This document shows, one piece after another, positions 1 to 19,268 of a stretch of DNA of 64,000 bases. The stretch comes from Albula goreensis. Lineage: Eukaryota > Chordata > Actinopteri > Albuliformes > Albulidae. The DNA lies in the NCBI GenBank assembly GCA_022829145.1, contig CM040745.1, forward strand, positions 28,278,406-28,342,405, written 5' to 3'. The position numbers and the translations under genes were made by a program. The stretch's first letter is position 1, and every line of letters begins with the position of its first letter. The notes beneath the pieces are model-generated. The model made no database searches and was not told where the DNA came from. It saw only the letters and a program-made list of their open reading frames with translations.

Positions 1-3000
1 CAGTGACTATGTGTCCACACTTTCGGCAATTAGAAGCCCCACCTGTCAGCCTATAATGTAATCATAATGAAGGATTTAAAGCATTTGTTGTCAGAGAACT
101 ATTTTTTTCAGTCATGCTAGTTGAATGTGGCACATTTCCAAAAGCAAATAATATCTTGCTACTTGAATTGACGTTTTGGGATTATGGTTAGCACTAGTAT
201 ACACAGTGGGCTCCCTGACTTCTCTCATGCCTAACTGCTTCAGTGTTGCATGCTGCTTTTACAGTTCAGAAGATCCCCCGATTGAGCACAATGAGCACAG
301 CCTCCTTTAGTTAAGTCCCAGCCATACTGTAACATTGACCTGCTCTGCAACCCCAACTTCTAGTCCCACAACCTGACACCGGCTCAGGTGCTCAGCCACG
401 GTCAGCCAACAAAAACATCTGGGTGCCCTGGAAGTCACCAACAATCACCACATAAAAATCTAAATAAAGTTTTCCCACCCTCTTGCCCGACTCTGGGCAC
501 TGTGGAAAGTTTGAGCAAACTGTTTTCTTCCATAAGGGGAAAGGATGATTTGACAGAGGCAGGGGGAGGGCTGATCCTGAAAAAGCCCGACTGGCATGTA
601 ATGGATCTGTGCCTCAGCAATGCACCCTGGTATACAGCCAGACATCACATCTATTTCCACACACAGGCCAGAGCTGCCAGGGCACAAAGTATTCAGCCTT
701 CTGCAGTGAGAAAAACAAATGCATATGCATAACAGACAGAGGCTACATCAACAATCCGTGTTATCAATCGCAATCAGAAACTAAATGTGGAGCGATCACG
801 CACACACACAAATACTCATTCTTGTTGGCTTTTAAGGCCTCAGTTTTGTTTATCCTTCTTCCAGTGCTGGAATAGCCAGGTCTCTCAGGAAAGCCAGGGA
901 TAAATGAATCATCACCAGTGTGCTGTTATCTCCCCCTCAATGACTAACACAGCCCCTGGGCCGAGAGGACCCCTTTCCTGCACAGGATGCCTACACATCT
1001 GGGGCAAGCCCAGAGCAGTGCAGCTGCGCCCCCAAACAACTGGGTGTGTGTCAGAGCCAGGGGATGCTCCAGGAATATCACACAACAAAAGAGAGAGAAA
1101 CTCCAGCTACAAGCTGACCCCTGTTTACGTTTATCCAAGCTCAGGGGTTTTCTGAACAAAAGAGGAAGAGCTAAACTTCACCCAAAACACATTGCTTGTT
1201 GATTTTGGTTTTCGTTTTTAATGACAATAAGTTTTAGATGAACATGAGGTTCACAGAACACATTATTAAATTATTAAATATGAAATTCTACTGGAAGGTT
1301 TAACAGAGGACCTATCATTTTGAGCTTTGTTCCTTTGATGAAACCTAGAGTCTTTTTCAGCAGGAGTTCCTAGGAACTGGTGCTGAAACTAATTAAAAGT
1401 CTTGTATTTCTTTCTGGTCTCTATCCAACTTCAAGATGTACTGTACATTTAAAATATGTACAGATTACTAATGACAATCTGTAACACAGTAACAACACCA
1501 TAAATTATAGAAACAAACTTTATATAATCTATATGAGATAATGAATGATTGCTGGAATTGGCTTCTGATAGAGGATGTGCTACTGCAGCACGTGCTGCAC
1601 AATTGTTCCTCTGCTCCCCAGGACTGAGTCATCATTATTTTCCACTTTCCACTAACATTATTTTAGCCCCCAAGTTCCTTCCTCCACTGTCCCTACTGTA
1701 CTTCCTGTTTGCAAAGAGGCCTGCTGTGGCAGTGCTATTGTGTGTAGCTCCGCATGGTGTATGGGGCATGGCCTGGCTGTACCCCTATATGCTTGCTGCC
1801 TTGTCATACCTGCTAATGTCACCCAAGTACCGAAGTTTTACTGTTTTCATTTTTAACAAACCACACCTCCCTTACCCCAAGTGTTGGCACACAAACATAT
1901 GTGTTTACAGTATCAAGTACAGTGTTGTATGTGATCCTGGGAGTTGCGCAATGGCTCACTTTACTGAGTATCATCTTCAGCCCATAAACCAATAATGACT
2001 CTCTCCTCTGCCCAGGTCCGCTCTCCACCAGAACACTTTCTGCAGCAGTCATCCTTTTTAAAAAGAAAACGTAACACAAAGATTTTACTTTTCCTCTCTC
2101 CTATGTTATTTATAAGAGGAGAATTGATGGAACCACCTTGGGCGAGCACAGTTAGCCATCTGAAGCCATATCAGATGTCACCAGACAATCATACATAAAA
2201 TGGACTGGAAATCCAAGCAGCATTAAAGAGACTGTTCCATACTTTCCCTGAGAAGGAGTATCTCAATCTGAGTCACATGTAGTTGTTGAATGACAACAAA
2301 GCTGTATTACTGAACAAACAACTCTAAAAGAGAATGCAATGTGAATTTGACACACTTTAATTAAGGATGCATGAAGCCATCGTTTCATACAGGAATTTTA
2401 ACAGGAGCTGCAGGTTGAATTAGATTACAATATATCTCGTTGGTGCAGCGCTGGGTGTGCCTTTAAGACTCAACCCCTTGCTAAGACATGGGGGAGAATG
2501 GGCTATATAGAGGACAACAGTGCACGTCAGGACATTACAACATGCTATCTTTGCTTGAATGCTTGGCTTAAGCAGGTGCTTCATGACAGACCTCTCTCCT
2601 GTTTCCCTGGAGTGTGCGCCATGAAATTTAATTCGAACTGGCCCAGTTGTGTCAACCTTTCAATTAATTTGAATTTTGTTAATAGGAGATATGTTAAATG
2701 ACCTGATTTTATTCAGAGGCAGCGCAGTAACAGCCCTGTAAGCTCCGTGAGATGGAAGCATACGAGCTCCCAGCACATAAACACTAATAACAATGTCAAT
2801 GTAAACTTGCTCGATCAACCTTCAACTGAAATTAGTTTCATTATTGTAAGCCTATTCCTAATGCTTATGACTTTATTGTTTGGTAACCATTACAAAAACT
2901 TTTTTCTGCCTACATTCTAAAGGGTATGAAATGTATCATATTCTGTCCAATATTATATATTAAAGACACCTGATTACTGTGTGTGTTTTAAATGGTGCAG

Positions 3001-5209
3001 AATGTAAAATTTTAACATGTACATTTTAAAGGCCCCCTCCAACCAATTTTACTTCCCACTCAGACATTCAAAAACAGAAGACTGATGTCATAGTATTTCA
3101 TTGAAAAGTAACATCACCTCATTTTCTCCAAAACCTTACAAACAGGGTAGCTAGCAATGTAAAGTATTTTCATGACAAATGGGAAATGGTTTTAGAATAA
3201 ATTATTCATAATACATTTATAAAAATAAAGTTTACTGACCAAAGTATTTATATCAATGTCAATTTTTGGACTTGGCTCATTGTGCAACACCATGATCAAC
3301 CTACAGGATGCTATATCAGCTAAAAACTAAAAATTAAAGCAGGCTTTTAATACATTTCTATATATGCACGTGCCCTGATTTCATGTATTTAAAAGTAAAT
3401 TTCTCACACTGAGTCTGAGCATGGGTATATCATCCAGCTAAGCCTGAAACCACAATTCTGTCAGAACCCTTCCTCTAACCATGAACAGGTTTTCTGTGAC
3501 AACTCCCAGAGTATGAGCATAAACAGTTTCCAAATAAAAAAAAGTCGTTTTTCCACGGTCTTATCTCCTCAGTGTGCCTCCCTGGATGCCAGTTTCTCAA
3601 CTCTGGATGTGTCTAATCCACTGTCCTCATTTCTCTACTTAAGAATCTCAACTTTGACCCTTGAGTGAGTTTCTAGCCTGCACTTCCATCACAGAATTGT
3701 TGATTACAAAAAAACAGAGTTCCAGCTTCTGTTAGGTTAGCTTTTATATAGGTCTTAATTTACATTTATCAAGGGGTAAGGTATACATGAAAATGACTCA
3801 AGCCCCCACAATCCCCTAAGTCTTTAAGTAATTGGAGCACACTCATCAACACTGATAAACATCTTATTAAGACAATAAAACTTCAAAGACTGGCCTCTCA
3901 AGTTTAGAGATGATTTTATCTTATCACTCTAAAAAAGAGCCACCTAGGGAGTTTTTTTGTATCTATGGCCAACACTGCCAATTGTAGTATTGCCAAAAGA
4001 TCGGTGTAATATAATCTTGTACTGTTTATTACAAGTGATACTTGTAAAATTCATACAGATTAGGAGTCAGCATGATACCTCCTTCCACTTCTATGCCAAT
4101 GACTTTCCAACTTAATGCTAAACCATCTGTGATCTCTCACTTTCCATTGATCACTGTAAAAATAACAAGGATAAAGCACAACTCCTTCTCATCTAAAAGT
4201 TGCAGAAAAAGAAACAGATTCTTATTGGTTCTCTGCCTTGGGTGAGGTGTGTCCGCAGTGGACGAATCAGCACTGCAGAGCAAGCTACTCCTCTCACAAC
4301 ATCTGTGTCCAACCTTGGCGTGAAGACTGGCCCCTCATTCATCTCTGACAGTCAAATGGAAAGCATTTGCAATGGATCCCTTTGAAATCTCAAAAGCACA
4401 GTTTGGCTGTGTGCCATCCACAGCCCACCTGATACAGATATTCTCACCCATGTTGGTTTTGCCCAGACTAACAACTGCAATTCTTAACAGGAATTTCACA
4501 TGCAGCAATAGCCCACTTGAATTCCAAAACAGCCATGGTGCAAAGCTACCATCCCATTAAACACAGTAAAATAAATACATTACAGTTTCTTACAATCTGT
4601 CATACCCCTGACCATAGAGGCATGAAACAGTCACAGATTAAAAAAACACTCCCATTCAACACTGCATGCAACTCCCCACACTAAGAACCCAGAAAAGACT
4701 TAATGTAGCCATTTTCTTCCTTATTGTCATACTTTGGGCCTTGAATATTACTTCTATCTTCTTATGGGATGCATCCAAGCTTGGTGATGCTGTGTGTCAC
4801 TTATCTTGAAGCTGCACATTACAATTCCACTATTATGACTGTAATTACATTACAGCATTTGGTTTTCATAAGTTATGTAATCATTCACACATATCATAAA
4901 ACAAATCTAATTTAATGCAACATTGCTGAATGGCACATATAGGTTTTAAAAGTGGTTCAACATTGATCCAAGCAATCTCTGGTCTTATCTGTAGGACCTT
5001 TGATTCATTCCATAATAAAAAGAGTCAACCTGGAAACCTTGGACAAAATAGGACGTGGACATTAAAACGGCCCTCAGTATTCAATCAAAATGAAATCTAC
5101 AAATGATGGATCAATCGAACAAGGGATTGATTGATGTACTCATTTCACAGTACTTTTAAATAGTAGTGTTTGGGAGAGTAAACGTGCGAGTTGATTTAAA
5201 CCTAATTAC
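1..5209 (-). other. me3: me3 intron 1 (partial), no further exon seen
   Basis: This AT-rich DNA follows the donor of the me3 first coding exon. None of the next expected ME3 segments (for example GMAFTLEER or QDRNEKLFY) is visible in translation, so the second coding exon lies beyond the left edge. Small open frames such as 1549-1995 look like chance. The segment 2600-2880 carries several homeobox-type (CAATTAATTTG) and Sox-type (AACAATG) motifs and is flagged separately as a possible enhancer. Confidence 0.7.
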
Positions 5210-5440
5210 CTTGTTAAGGTGAGGGTTTCTGGTGATGTCATAGCCGCGCTTCTTGGTGTTGACGCTGATCTTGTTCTTGGAGTGTCCAGTCCCGGAGTGG
5301 CAAACTCTCACTCCACCGAGACACACTCTGCTGGACGAGACTGCTGCATGGTGACCAGTGCGACTGGAGAGAATTTTCACGACGCAGTTGGTGGCGTTTC
5401 TGCATAAGGCAAACATGCTTTTTCTTGGTAGTGTATTCAT
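5210..5440 (-). CDS. me3: me3, first coding exon (mitochondrial NADP-dependent malic enzyme), partial
   Basis: This exon encodes the first 77 residues of a malic enzyme, which converts malate to pyruvate and CO2 and makes NADPH in the mitochondrial matrix. The end of the exon reads KKRGYDITRNPHLNK, nearly identical to human ME3 and clearly different from ME1 and ME2 as I recall them. The preceding ~60 residues are rich in Arg, Ser and Lys and almost free of acidic residues, as in a mitochondrial presequence. On the minus strand the exon starts at 5445 after a CCCCTTGCAG acceptor. The first ATG inside it (5440, MNTLPRKS) is therefore the start; an in-frame ATG at 5467 lies in the intron. The donor AAG|GTAATT follows 5210, before the Gly codon that continues the family motif. 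Catalytic exons lie beyond the left edge. Head to head with prss23. Confidence 0.9.
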
Positions 5441-5445
5441 CTTTC

Positions 5446-6060
5446 CTGCAAGGGGACAGACACGCATTAAACCGAAATTTCGGGTCCAACCGAGTTGTGA
5501 AATATCATCACTTTTCAGAGCAAAGTACCAAATACTGTGTGATTCCAGCCCACATATTATTCGTCAGTTATACATCTTTACAAGTTCAACAGGTTTTGTC
5601 CGACAATACAGTGTAGCTTACAGTAGCTGGCTGCAAGGGCCTTCCTGCTGTGCGTTAGCATTAATTGGCTAACATTAGCTTAAGCAACAACAGGTGGCAG
5701 GGAAAACCGACAAACGACAGTACATCGCGCATAACCGTTACTTCCTAGCAGCATCATTTAAAACCTTACATTCCAGGTGGATGCACCATTAATTGAAACA
5801 AAGGCTTTACGTTAAAACAGTTAGCTGAGGCGATGAAAATTGCGCGTTTCATTCATACCACCGAAAATGCGTAGCCTACCTCTATTAAGATGCGTTCCAC
5901 AGCGTCTTTCCGCTGCTTAATTCCAGACTGTTTAAGCAGCCGTTACCTGCCTTCGTGGCCCTGGTGTCTTTATCGATGGATGTGGCTGTAATCTACAGAA
6001 ACAGCTGATCCAGGCTAGTTTCGCTGTTTGACATTGACACTTTCGCTTCCCACTGGCTCC
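5446..6060 (-). promoter_or_regulatory. me3: me3 5' leader and candidate promoter
   Basis: The coding exon of me3 begins at a splice acceptor, so a non-coding leader exon must lie to its right. Two good minus-strand donors occur: GAG|GTAGGC after 5880 and CAG|GTAACG after 5947. The segment 5820-6250 holds more CpG than its surroundings, fitting a promoter at about 5950-6200. I see no TATA box in a convincing place. The choice of donor and the transcription start are inferred. Confidence 0.5.
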
Positions 6061-6249
6061 TCCCGAAGACCCGCCTTTTGTGTACAATCCGCCAATGGGA
6101 TTGCAAGTTCAGAAGGCCCGGCGAGCGCTCAATCGCCAAATAAAAACAGCGATGACGGATACCCTCACCTCAATCACAGAGCTATATGCTCTACGGTCTC
6201 ACCGCTTTGTTTGGATATTGGGGTTACCGGAAGAGAAAAGAAGCGATAT

Positions 6250-12500
<6,251 letters not shown>

Positions 12501-12599
12501 CATTAGCTGAACGGTTTCTAAGGACATTTGCTGATTAAAAAGCCTTTGTGTGGTGAGACTCGGACGAGCTGGAGAGAATTATATGTAGGATTTCATCAT

Positions 12600-13122
12600 A
12601 AAGGGCAACACTGTGTTCTTCTCTGACATTTAATTTGTTGCTTTGGCTTCAAAGACCGCTTTTGTTTTCACATTCATAGGGGTCTGCCAAACGGACATTT
12701 ACGTTGTAGGCTGCTATAGTTTCGCATGTGGTCACGGTTGTCTCTCTGAGGTAATACTCGGGGGATGCAACTCTCGCCAGTCCATTAGCGACTCTAAATC
12801 ACGTGATTGCTTATCTGAGAAAGTCACAGCGCTTCCCGCAGCTTCGTCAGTCAGAGGTTTGCGCCTTTTTCATTGAGTGTGTCCGCGCTTGTCCAGGTCT
12901 GTCCTGAAACCCTCTGCACACTATGGAATAAAGAAATGAATCCTGGTAGAGAAAAGCAAAAGTAGGAGTATCGAAGAAAATTTTTTATCAACTGGTGGCT
13001 TATTTCCTTCACCGTGGAAAAGTGTTGCGGCGTCTCCTAGATGTCACAACTGTAGACACCTCTAAGTGCTTCTCCCGTCCACCTGCCAGACGCCTGCGAA
13101 GACAAGCGCAGGATTACCACTG
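12600..13122 (+). promoter_or_regulatory. prss23: prss23 candidate promoter and non-coding leader exon
   Basis: The prss23 coding exon is preceded by a splice acceptor, and vertebrate PRSS23 keeps its whole coding sequence in one exon after a non-coding leader. A strong donor, CTG|GTGAGA, follows 13122. The 12.65-13.1 kb stretch is richer in CpG than its surroundings. A leader exon ending at 13122 with transcription starting in about 12.8-13.0 kb fits. The exact start is not visible. Confidence 0.45.
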
Positions 13123-16100
13123 GTGAGAACATGTGTTATGTGCATTTATATTCGCCCACTGCTAGTTTGAGGTGTAGGATTCCACAAGGAGAAAGGCAGA
13201 ATTAGTGCTAAACGAGGGTAAAAGTTGTGGAGCGCGTGGGAGTAATTCTTAGTTCTGTAAGTAACACAGATCATTTAGAATGTGGTTGTCATCAATACGA
13301 TTTAAAAAGAACGGGAAACTATACTTGATATTAATAGAAGCATAATTTAGGTTAAACGGAAGAAAGACAAATGCCTACGCGAACTTATTTTGCTAATTAT
13401 GAATACAACATGAAAAGAAACTGTTGTGGTGGTTTGTTGACGGCTGAGACAGGAGTCAGTAGGTCTACACATAATGACACCTTTATGTTATGATTTTATC
13501 AAATGATGAAGCATGCGACTTCAGGATGCTTGAAACAAATATAACACACAGTCCTGTGACCCATTGGTTGCAGTTTTTATAAATTGGGCGTTTATGCGAA
13601 TTGCAGAAGACCATCACTGGACTAATATAACATAAACCGTTGTTTTGCCTGGTCCTCATAGTGGAGAATACTGCTGCAAGTTCCGCATGAAAGGGTGTGT
13701 TACCTATTTGCACATTGTGGAGAGATAACCTGTGTTAACTCCTTTACGTATACCATAGCATATATATATAGCATCTTTAATGCCTCTCTTCAAGTTGGAA
13801 AGAAAAAATAAGCTTAATGTCAGCCCTTTGGGTAAAAACAGACCTAGGGAACTATGAAAGCAAATTAAAAAAAAGATTTACAAGGAGCGTTTTTGGTTAA
13901 AATAACACGTCTTAATTAGGATGGTTAAGTGACGTAAGGTTCAATCTTCTTGCTTCATCTTCAGAAAAAACAACGTTGACTGGGCACGAATATCAGATAT
14001 TTATTAAAATTATGTCTGTATGTTGTGTTTAAGCAGACAGATCCATTTTAGGGTAACATTTACACATACACATTCACAAGATTTTGACAAAATACTTGTT
14101 TAATAATTGATGATGTTTAATAAGATTTAACAACAAACTGAAAAACGGCGTAAATAAATTATCCTGATATCACTGGAGAGTAAATTTGAGAAATTGGAAT
14201 GTATCCATGTGCCAAAAAGGAGCCAGGTATCTAAACAATTATTGCATTGCAAATTCTGCTAAGAGACACGAGTTGCCTTGTGGTCATGTTGTATGGGGGC
14301 GGTTGAATGCTTAGTCTCTGGAATACTTCCCAAAAAGACCCACGAGGCAGTATCTAGAGCACAGGACATTAAACCCCGACCTCCAGTATTCTGCGTAGAA
14401 CGATGAAGTCTCTGCTGTCTAAAGTGGCTAAAATACAACTGGCAAACTTCCACCACAGATGAGAATTCCAAGACGTGTCTTAGTCCCCCTCTCCCCAGTC
14501 TAGAGACTAAAAATACCCACGTGCTCAGTAAAATATATTTCCGTTTTCTTTCACTAGGAATAATGTGAAAGAACTCCGTGGAAAAGTTACACAAAGTTTT
14601 ATTGTGCTCTATGTTCTTCAAGTGAAATTCTTTCTTTCTCAATGCTAATCAGTCACTTTTCCAACCAGTATAATTTATGGAGTACACAGCCGCGGGGATA
14701 ATTAAATTTAGGTTCTCCAACTTCTCGTGCAAAAAGATCATGGTGTCAGTTAATCAGGAATCCATGAAGTTAGCTGTCCCTGAGGTTATGTTGATGTTTG
14801 TTACCTAGATTGTTATCCCCTATACCTGCAACCTGTAGCATGGCAAGCAAACATGGAGTTGTCTCTCACTGGATTTGCAAGTGCCAAGCAGGACAGCTGG
14901 CTGGTACTGAGTACTGTTAACTGAAAATATTAATAACTAAATAGTACTGTACCTAAAAGTAGAGGTAACTTAAGTAGTCATGACATTGTTGTGTTGTATC
15001 AATAATACAGATTGATTAGTTTAAGTGTCCCTAAAAAACAATGCAAAGAGGAAATATTTTCCATCATCAGTGTTAGAGGTTAGCAGGGTAAAGCCTGTTG
15101 TCTTCTTGAGTGCTGTAGCGTGCAGTTTGAGAATCTGAAATGTAATGATAACAACAAGGTCAGCAACCTGGTCAAAGTTAAACATATTTGAACTCTGACG
15201 ACAGTCCTGCCAGCAACTGTTGCAAATTGAAATAACAGTCATTAAAATGTAAACATGTAACCACTGTACGTTGTTGATGGACTATAAAATGTGCTTAAAT
15301 ATGTGAGCTGGTATTGATACTGGATCTGGTCAAATAAAGAGACCACATACCTGACCACAAAAGCAAACAAGGGCAGTAAAACTGGCAGTGAGGGTTAGAT
15401 TGAGAGTGGAATTTTTACTGGAGCTCATGGTTAAAAACATACTAATGATCTTTCCAGTGAGCTGTGATTTTAAAATGTTGCACAATTCAGTTAATTAACC
15501 AAAAGAGTATGTTTGTTTTGTAATATCTTTGATACCTTGCCAACCTTTTCAATATTTGACATATCAACTGATTGGTTGGGCCTGCAGCTGGGTGCAGTGC
15601 TAACCAAAGTTTAAATATTTTTGATACTTCACTCCCTTTTGCTTCCACTATTTCCTTCACCCTCCTGTCTGATTGGCTCCAACAATGCTGCCACTTTTAC
15701 ATGGACAATGTGATAATAGTGTTTCTGCTTCTCAAAGTGAACAAAGCCCTGCCCTGCCACCCCATACCCACACCAGGGAGGGAAAACAAGCCTGTGTTAT
15801 TGGAAAAGGTCACCTTTGATACTCCATAGGGTTCTGTGCAGTGTTGAGAGGCAGACACAGAGCGTTTGGACCATTGTTTAAAGTTAGGCATTGAAGTGTT
15901 GGCGGTTGTCCATGGGTTATGTGCAGGGCAAACACCCAAGTGATCACAGCATTTCTCGCTTCAGGAAACACAATAGAAACATTTCTGGGAGACACCCTTT
16001 GAATGGCAGACTTCAGGAGAGTACACATGCTACGTGTGTGCATGTTTGGAGGGGGAATGTAGGGGAGTCCAGTGAAAAAAGTGTATGTTTCAACCTGTCT

Positions 16101-18118
16101 GGGTTGCTAGCTTTCGGGAAGTGAAGTGTGTGTGGTGTGAAGGGAACCTCTCATTTTTTTGTCCAATCTGGCAACACCAGGTCTAACAATAATGGCCTGA
16201 TATCAGTGGTTACTGTTAAACCTGATAAAAGAACCAGCAAGTTCTTTGTAAACATGGGAGTTTATGTCATGGAAGGAATAACCAAACTATTATTGTTTTC
16301 TCACTTTTAAATTTTATTTATCTGTCTCTCAGCAAAACTGTCTTTGTGACTTACTAAGACACAATAAACATTAGCAATCTGAGTGAAGGTATTTAAATAA
16401 TGAGGAAACCAAGACTAACAGGCATGTATGATGGTATGATGTTTAAGACTGAAATACCCTATTGAGGATCCAAGAACGATCCACCTCACGTGTAATTAAT
16501 GTTTGCTCTTTTTCCTATTCATGTTGAGGCTACAAATTCTGAGTCATGCAGACAAGAGAAAACATGTACAATATTCAGATAGGACTTTTTATCGGCACAA
16601 CTTGGCTGTAACAATATTCTGTATTTAAATAGTCCATAACTAGTGTAAATAGCCTAAAGGTTCAGCTGGCATAGTTTCCCTGTGCTAACATATTTTTGCA
16701 TTTCATTGGGCTATAGGTATTTTGTAGGAACAAGTGAATAGGACATGGAAAAAGTTTTTTAGCATTTGCAGAGATGGACACCCCAACTTCAGGAAGTTTG
16801 GGTGTTACAATGTATTTGTTCTGCTCATGCACTAAGCCAGATGATTCTATTTATTACAACTCTTTAGTCAAGTATGAGATATTTAGTAAAATGACCTTGG
16901 TTACTGCTTGAGTGGAACAAATACACGCTAGTAGTGGGTCTGCTTTTGGAAGCCAACTGTCGACTAGAGTTGCTTATGTGTTTGTGAATGGTGTTGAATT
17001 GAAATGTATAGCTAACATTGCTGAGGTACATTGACATCATCCCTTTCAAAACATACAATCTGAGGCATAGTTTTCTAATTGATTAACAGCTTGTTAAATG
17101 ATCAATTACTTTGATTTCCAGTACAACTAGCTGGTGACCTGCATTGCAATTTGGCAGTCAGTATTTTATAGTGATCAGAAAAATTAGACTTGATGAAACA
17201 AAGCTGTTTGTTGAAACAAAAAAGAACTAGCATCTCACTAATTTAGACCAATGATTGTGATTTGCTGTAGTTCAACAGAGGTAATAGCTGATGGCCAATT
17301 TTACCATTATGGAGTCGGGAGAAGCATCCCAGTATACAGCATGTCAGTATTCACCCCTCTGACCTGACTGAAGATGTTCCAGTGATGGAACAGGCCTATT
17401 CATAATTGAACCTACGTAGGAAAGGAGACAGATATGAAATAAAAAAGAGCTATATTTTGTCCAGAGCAGGTATTTTCAGGTCTTCCTATCCAGGGCTGTG
17501 GCTCCAAACTAGGACTTCAATAAATGCTGATGTGACTGATTAAGAAAGTTGGCCTCTATGAGTGACAGATATCTGGAGAAACCAGGCTGCTGGAGACTAG
17601 CTATTCTGGTCATCCTGAAGCCACAAGAGACTTGGCTGAGCCTTATGCCATTACTTCTGAGCCTTGGTCAGGGGGTTTTCTAGGGCTGGTGATCTGCTGT
17701 ATGCAGGCTTCCACTTTATATAATGGGTAATCAATGGTAACTATTACATAACAATTTTCCCTTTATCTCTGTTCCATCTTTCAGCTACTCTTTATACAGT
17801 TTACTATGTGGTCTGTAGCATTCATATTGTGAATTCCTTGCTGTGCTCTTTTGCTCTCAGACTATTCAAAATTAATATTAAAGAGGAATCCCAGGAATTT
17901 CTCTGCACCTCAGTTGACCTCATGGACATGCTCTTTGCCTCTGGTATATTGCTGTTCACAGACACACTCCTCATCTCTTAGTCATACTTACTGAAATGCT
18001 AAGACCCTCATTCTCCATTGACACGCTCCTCATTTCAGAGTTCCTGCTCACGGGTTCCTTTTTTTCCCATAACTGGTCTTCTTCACCTGACCTTTCTCCT
18101 GTTTTCTCTCCATTGAAG
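13123..18118 (+). other. prss23: prss23 intron 1
   Basis: About 5 kb between the inferred leader donor and the coding-exon acceptor. No exon, RNA gene or clear transposon was recognised. Short open frames at 14.3 kb and 15.6-16.1 kb resemble nothing I know. Confidence 0.5.
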
Positions 18119-18131
18119 GTGCTCCCTCAGC

Positions 18132-19268
18132 ATGGCGCTCCAGGTCCGTATTCTGGCCCTGTTCCTCCTGTCGCTGTGCTATGGCCAAAGCTCCCAGCTG
18201 CACAGTGCCCTCTGGAGGCCCCAGTGGCCTATGCTTCGTGTGCCTGTGGTGTTACCCCAGCAAACAGAGGAGGGATCAGATCCGCAGTTTGAGGCTGAGG
18301 CCCAGCTGGAGGTGACCTCCTCCTGTGATCCAGACTGCCATAAGCAGGCCCCAGTGCCTAGCTATTGGGACCTGCGTGAATACCTGTCCTACGAGACACT
18401 GTACTCCAACGGCAGCCTGATGGAGACCACAGTGGGCATCTACGGGTTCAATCCAGCTGACCTGCGCAGAGAAGCCGCCGGACGCTCTCGGGCCAAGCGG
18501 CAGATCTACGGTCCTGACAGCCGCTTTAGTATTGTGGGGCAGGACTTCCTGCTTAACTACCCCTTTTCCACAGCTGTGAAGGTGTCTACAGGCTGCACGG
18601 GAACGCTGGTGGGGGACCGCCACGTTCTGACGGCGGCGCACTGCGTGCACGATGGGAAGACCTATGTCAAGGGGGCACAGAGGCTGAGGGTGGGGTTCCT
18701 TAAACCTCGGCAGCGCGATGCTCCACCAACCAACAGAAGTACTTCTGCGGCCCGGCCTGACAAGATGAAGTTCCAGTGGATCCGCGTGAAGCGCACACAC
18801 GTCCCCAAAGGCTGGATCAAGGGCAGCACCAACGAGATCGGCATGGACTACGATTACGCCCTGCTGGAGCTGAAGAAGGCCCACAAGCGGCGCTACATGA
18901 AAATGGGCGTCAGCCCCCCCTCCCGCCAGCTGCCTGGACGTAGGGTGCAGTTCTCCGGCTTTGACAACGACCGCAAAGGCCAGCTGGTGTTCCGCTTCTG
19001 TAAGGCCCATGAGGAGACCTACGACCTACTGTACCAGCACTGCGACGCCCAGCCAGGTGCCAGCGGCTCCGGGGTCTATGCCCGCATGTGGAATCGGCGG
19101 CGGCGACGCTGGGAGCGCAAGGTGATAGGGGTCTTCTCTGGGCACCAGTGGGTTGACCGCAATGGCTCTCCTGAGGAGTTCAATGTGGCGGTGCGTGTTA
19201 CCCCACTAAAATACGCCCAGATCTGCTACTGGATCAAAGGCAACTATGTGGACTGCAGGGATGGCTGA
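18132..19268 (+). CDS. prss23: prss23, secreted serine protease 23
   Basis: The 378-residue product is close to human PRSS23 (about 383). Residues 1-20 form a signal peptide with a hydrophobic ALFLLSL core. A pro-region follows and ends in R-A-K-R at 120-123, a furin-type cleavage site. The trypsin-like domain shows the catalytic triad: His170 in TAAHC, Asp241 in DYALLEL and Ser311 in GASGSGV. The active-site context is GASGSG rather than the usual GDSGGP, which is typical of the PRSS23/PRSS35 branch; the sister PRSS35 has lost the serine, and here it is present. A basic Arg/Lys-rich loop lies at 322-330. The whole coding sequence is in one exon. The acceptor is TTGAAG before 18119, or CCTCAG before 18131. 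Members are secreted proteases linked to endothelial-mesenchymal transition and ovarian remodelling. tmem39a converges on it downstream. Confidence 0.97.
   Translation: MALQVRILALFLLSLCYGQSSQLHSALWRPQWPMLRVPVVLPQQTEEGSDPQFEAEAQLEVTSSCDPDCHKQAPVPSYWDLREYLSYETLYSNGSLMETTVGIYGFNPADLRREAAGRSRAKRQIYGPDSRFSIVGQDFLLNYPFSTAVKVSTGCTGTLVGDRHVLTAAHCVHDGKTYVKGAQRLRVGFLKPRQRDAPPTNRSTSAARPDKMKFQWIRVKRTHVPKGWIKGSTNEIGMDYDYALLELKKAHKRRYMKMGVSPPSRQLPGRRVQFSGFDNDRKGQLVFRFCKAHEETYDLLYQHCDAQPGASGSGVYARMWNRRRRRWERKVIGVFSGHQWVDRNGSPEEFNVAVRVTPLKYAQICYWIKGNYVDCRDG

Noticed and set aside
1549-1995. 148-residue plus-strand open frame in me3 intron 1
   Set aside because: No recognisable domain, no splice context, ordinary AT-rich intron composition. 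Likely chance.
18276-19010. 244-residue minus-strand open frame
   Set aside because: Antisense shadow of the prss23 coding exon, which carries the complete catalytic triad on the plus strand.
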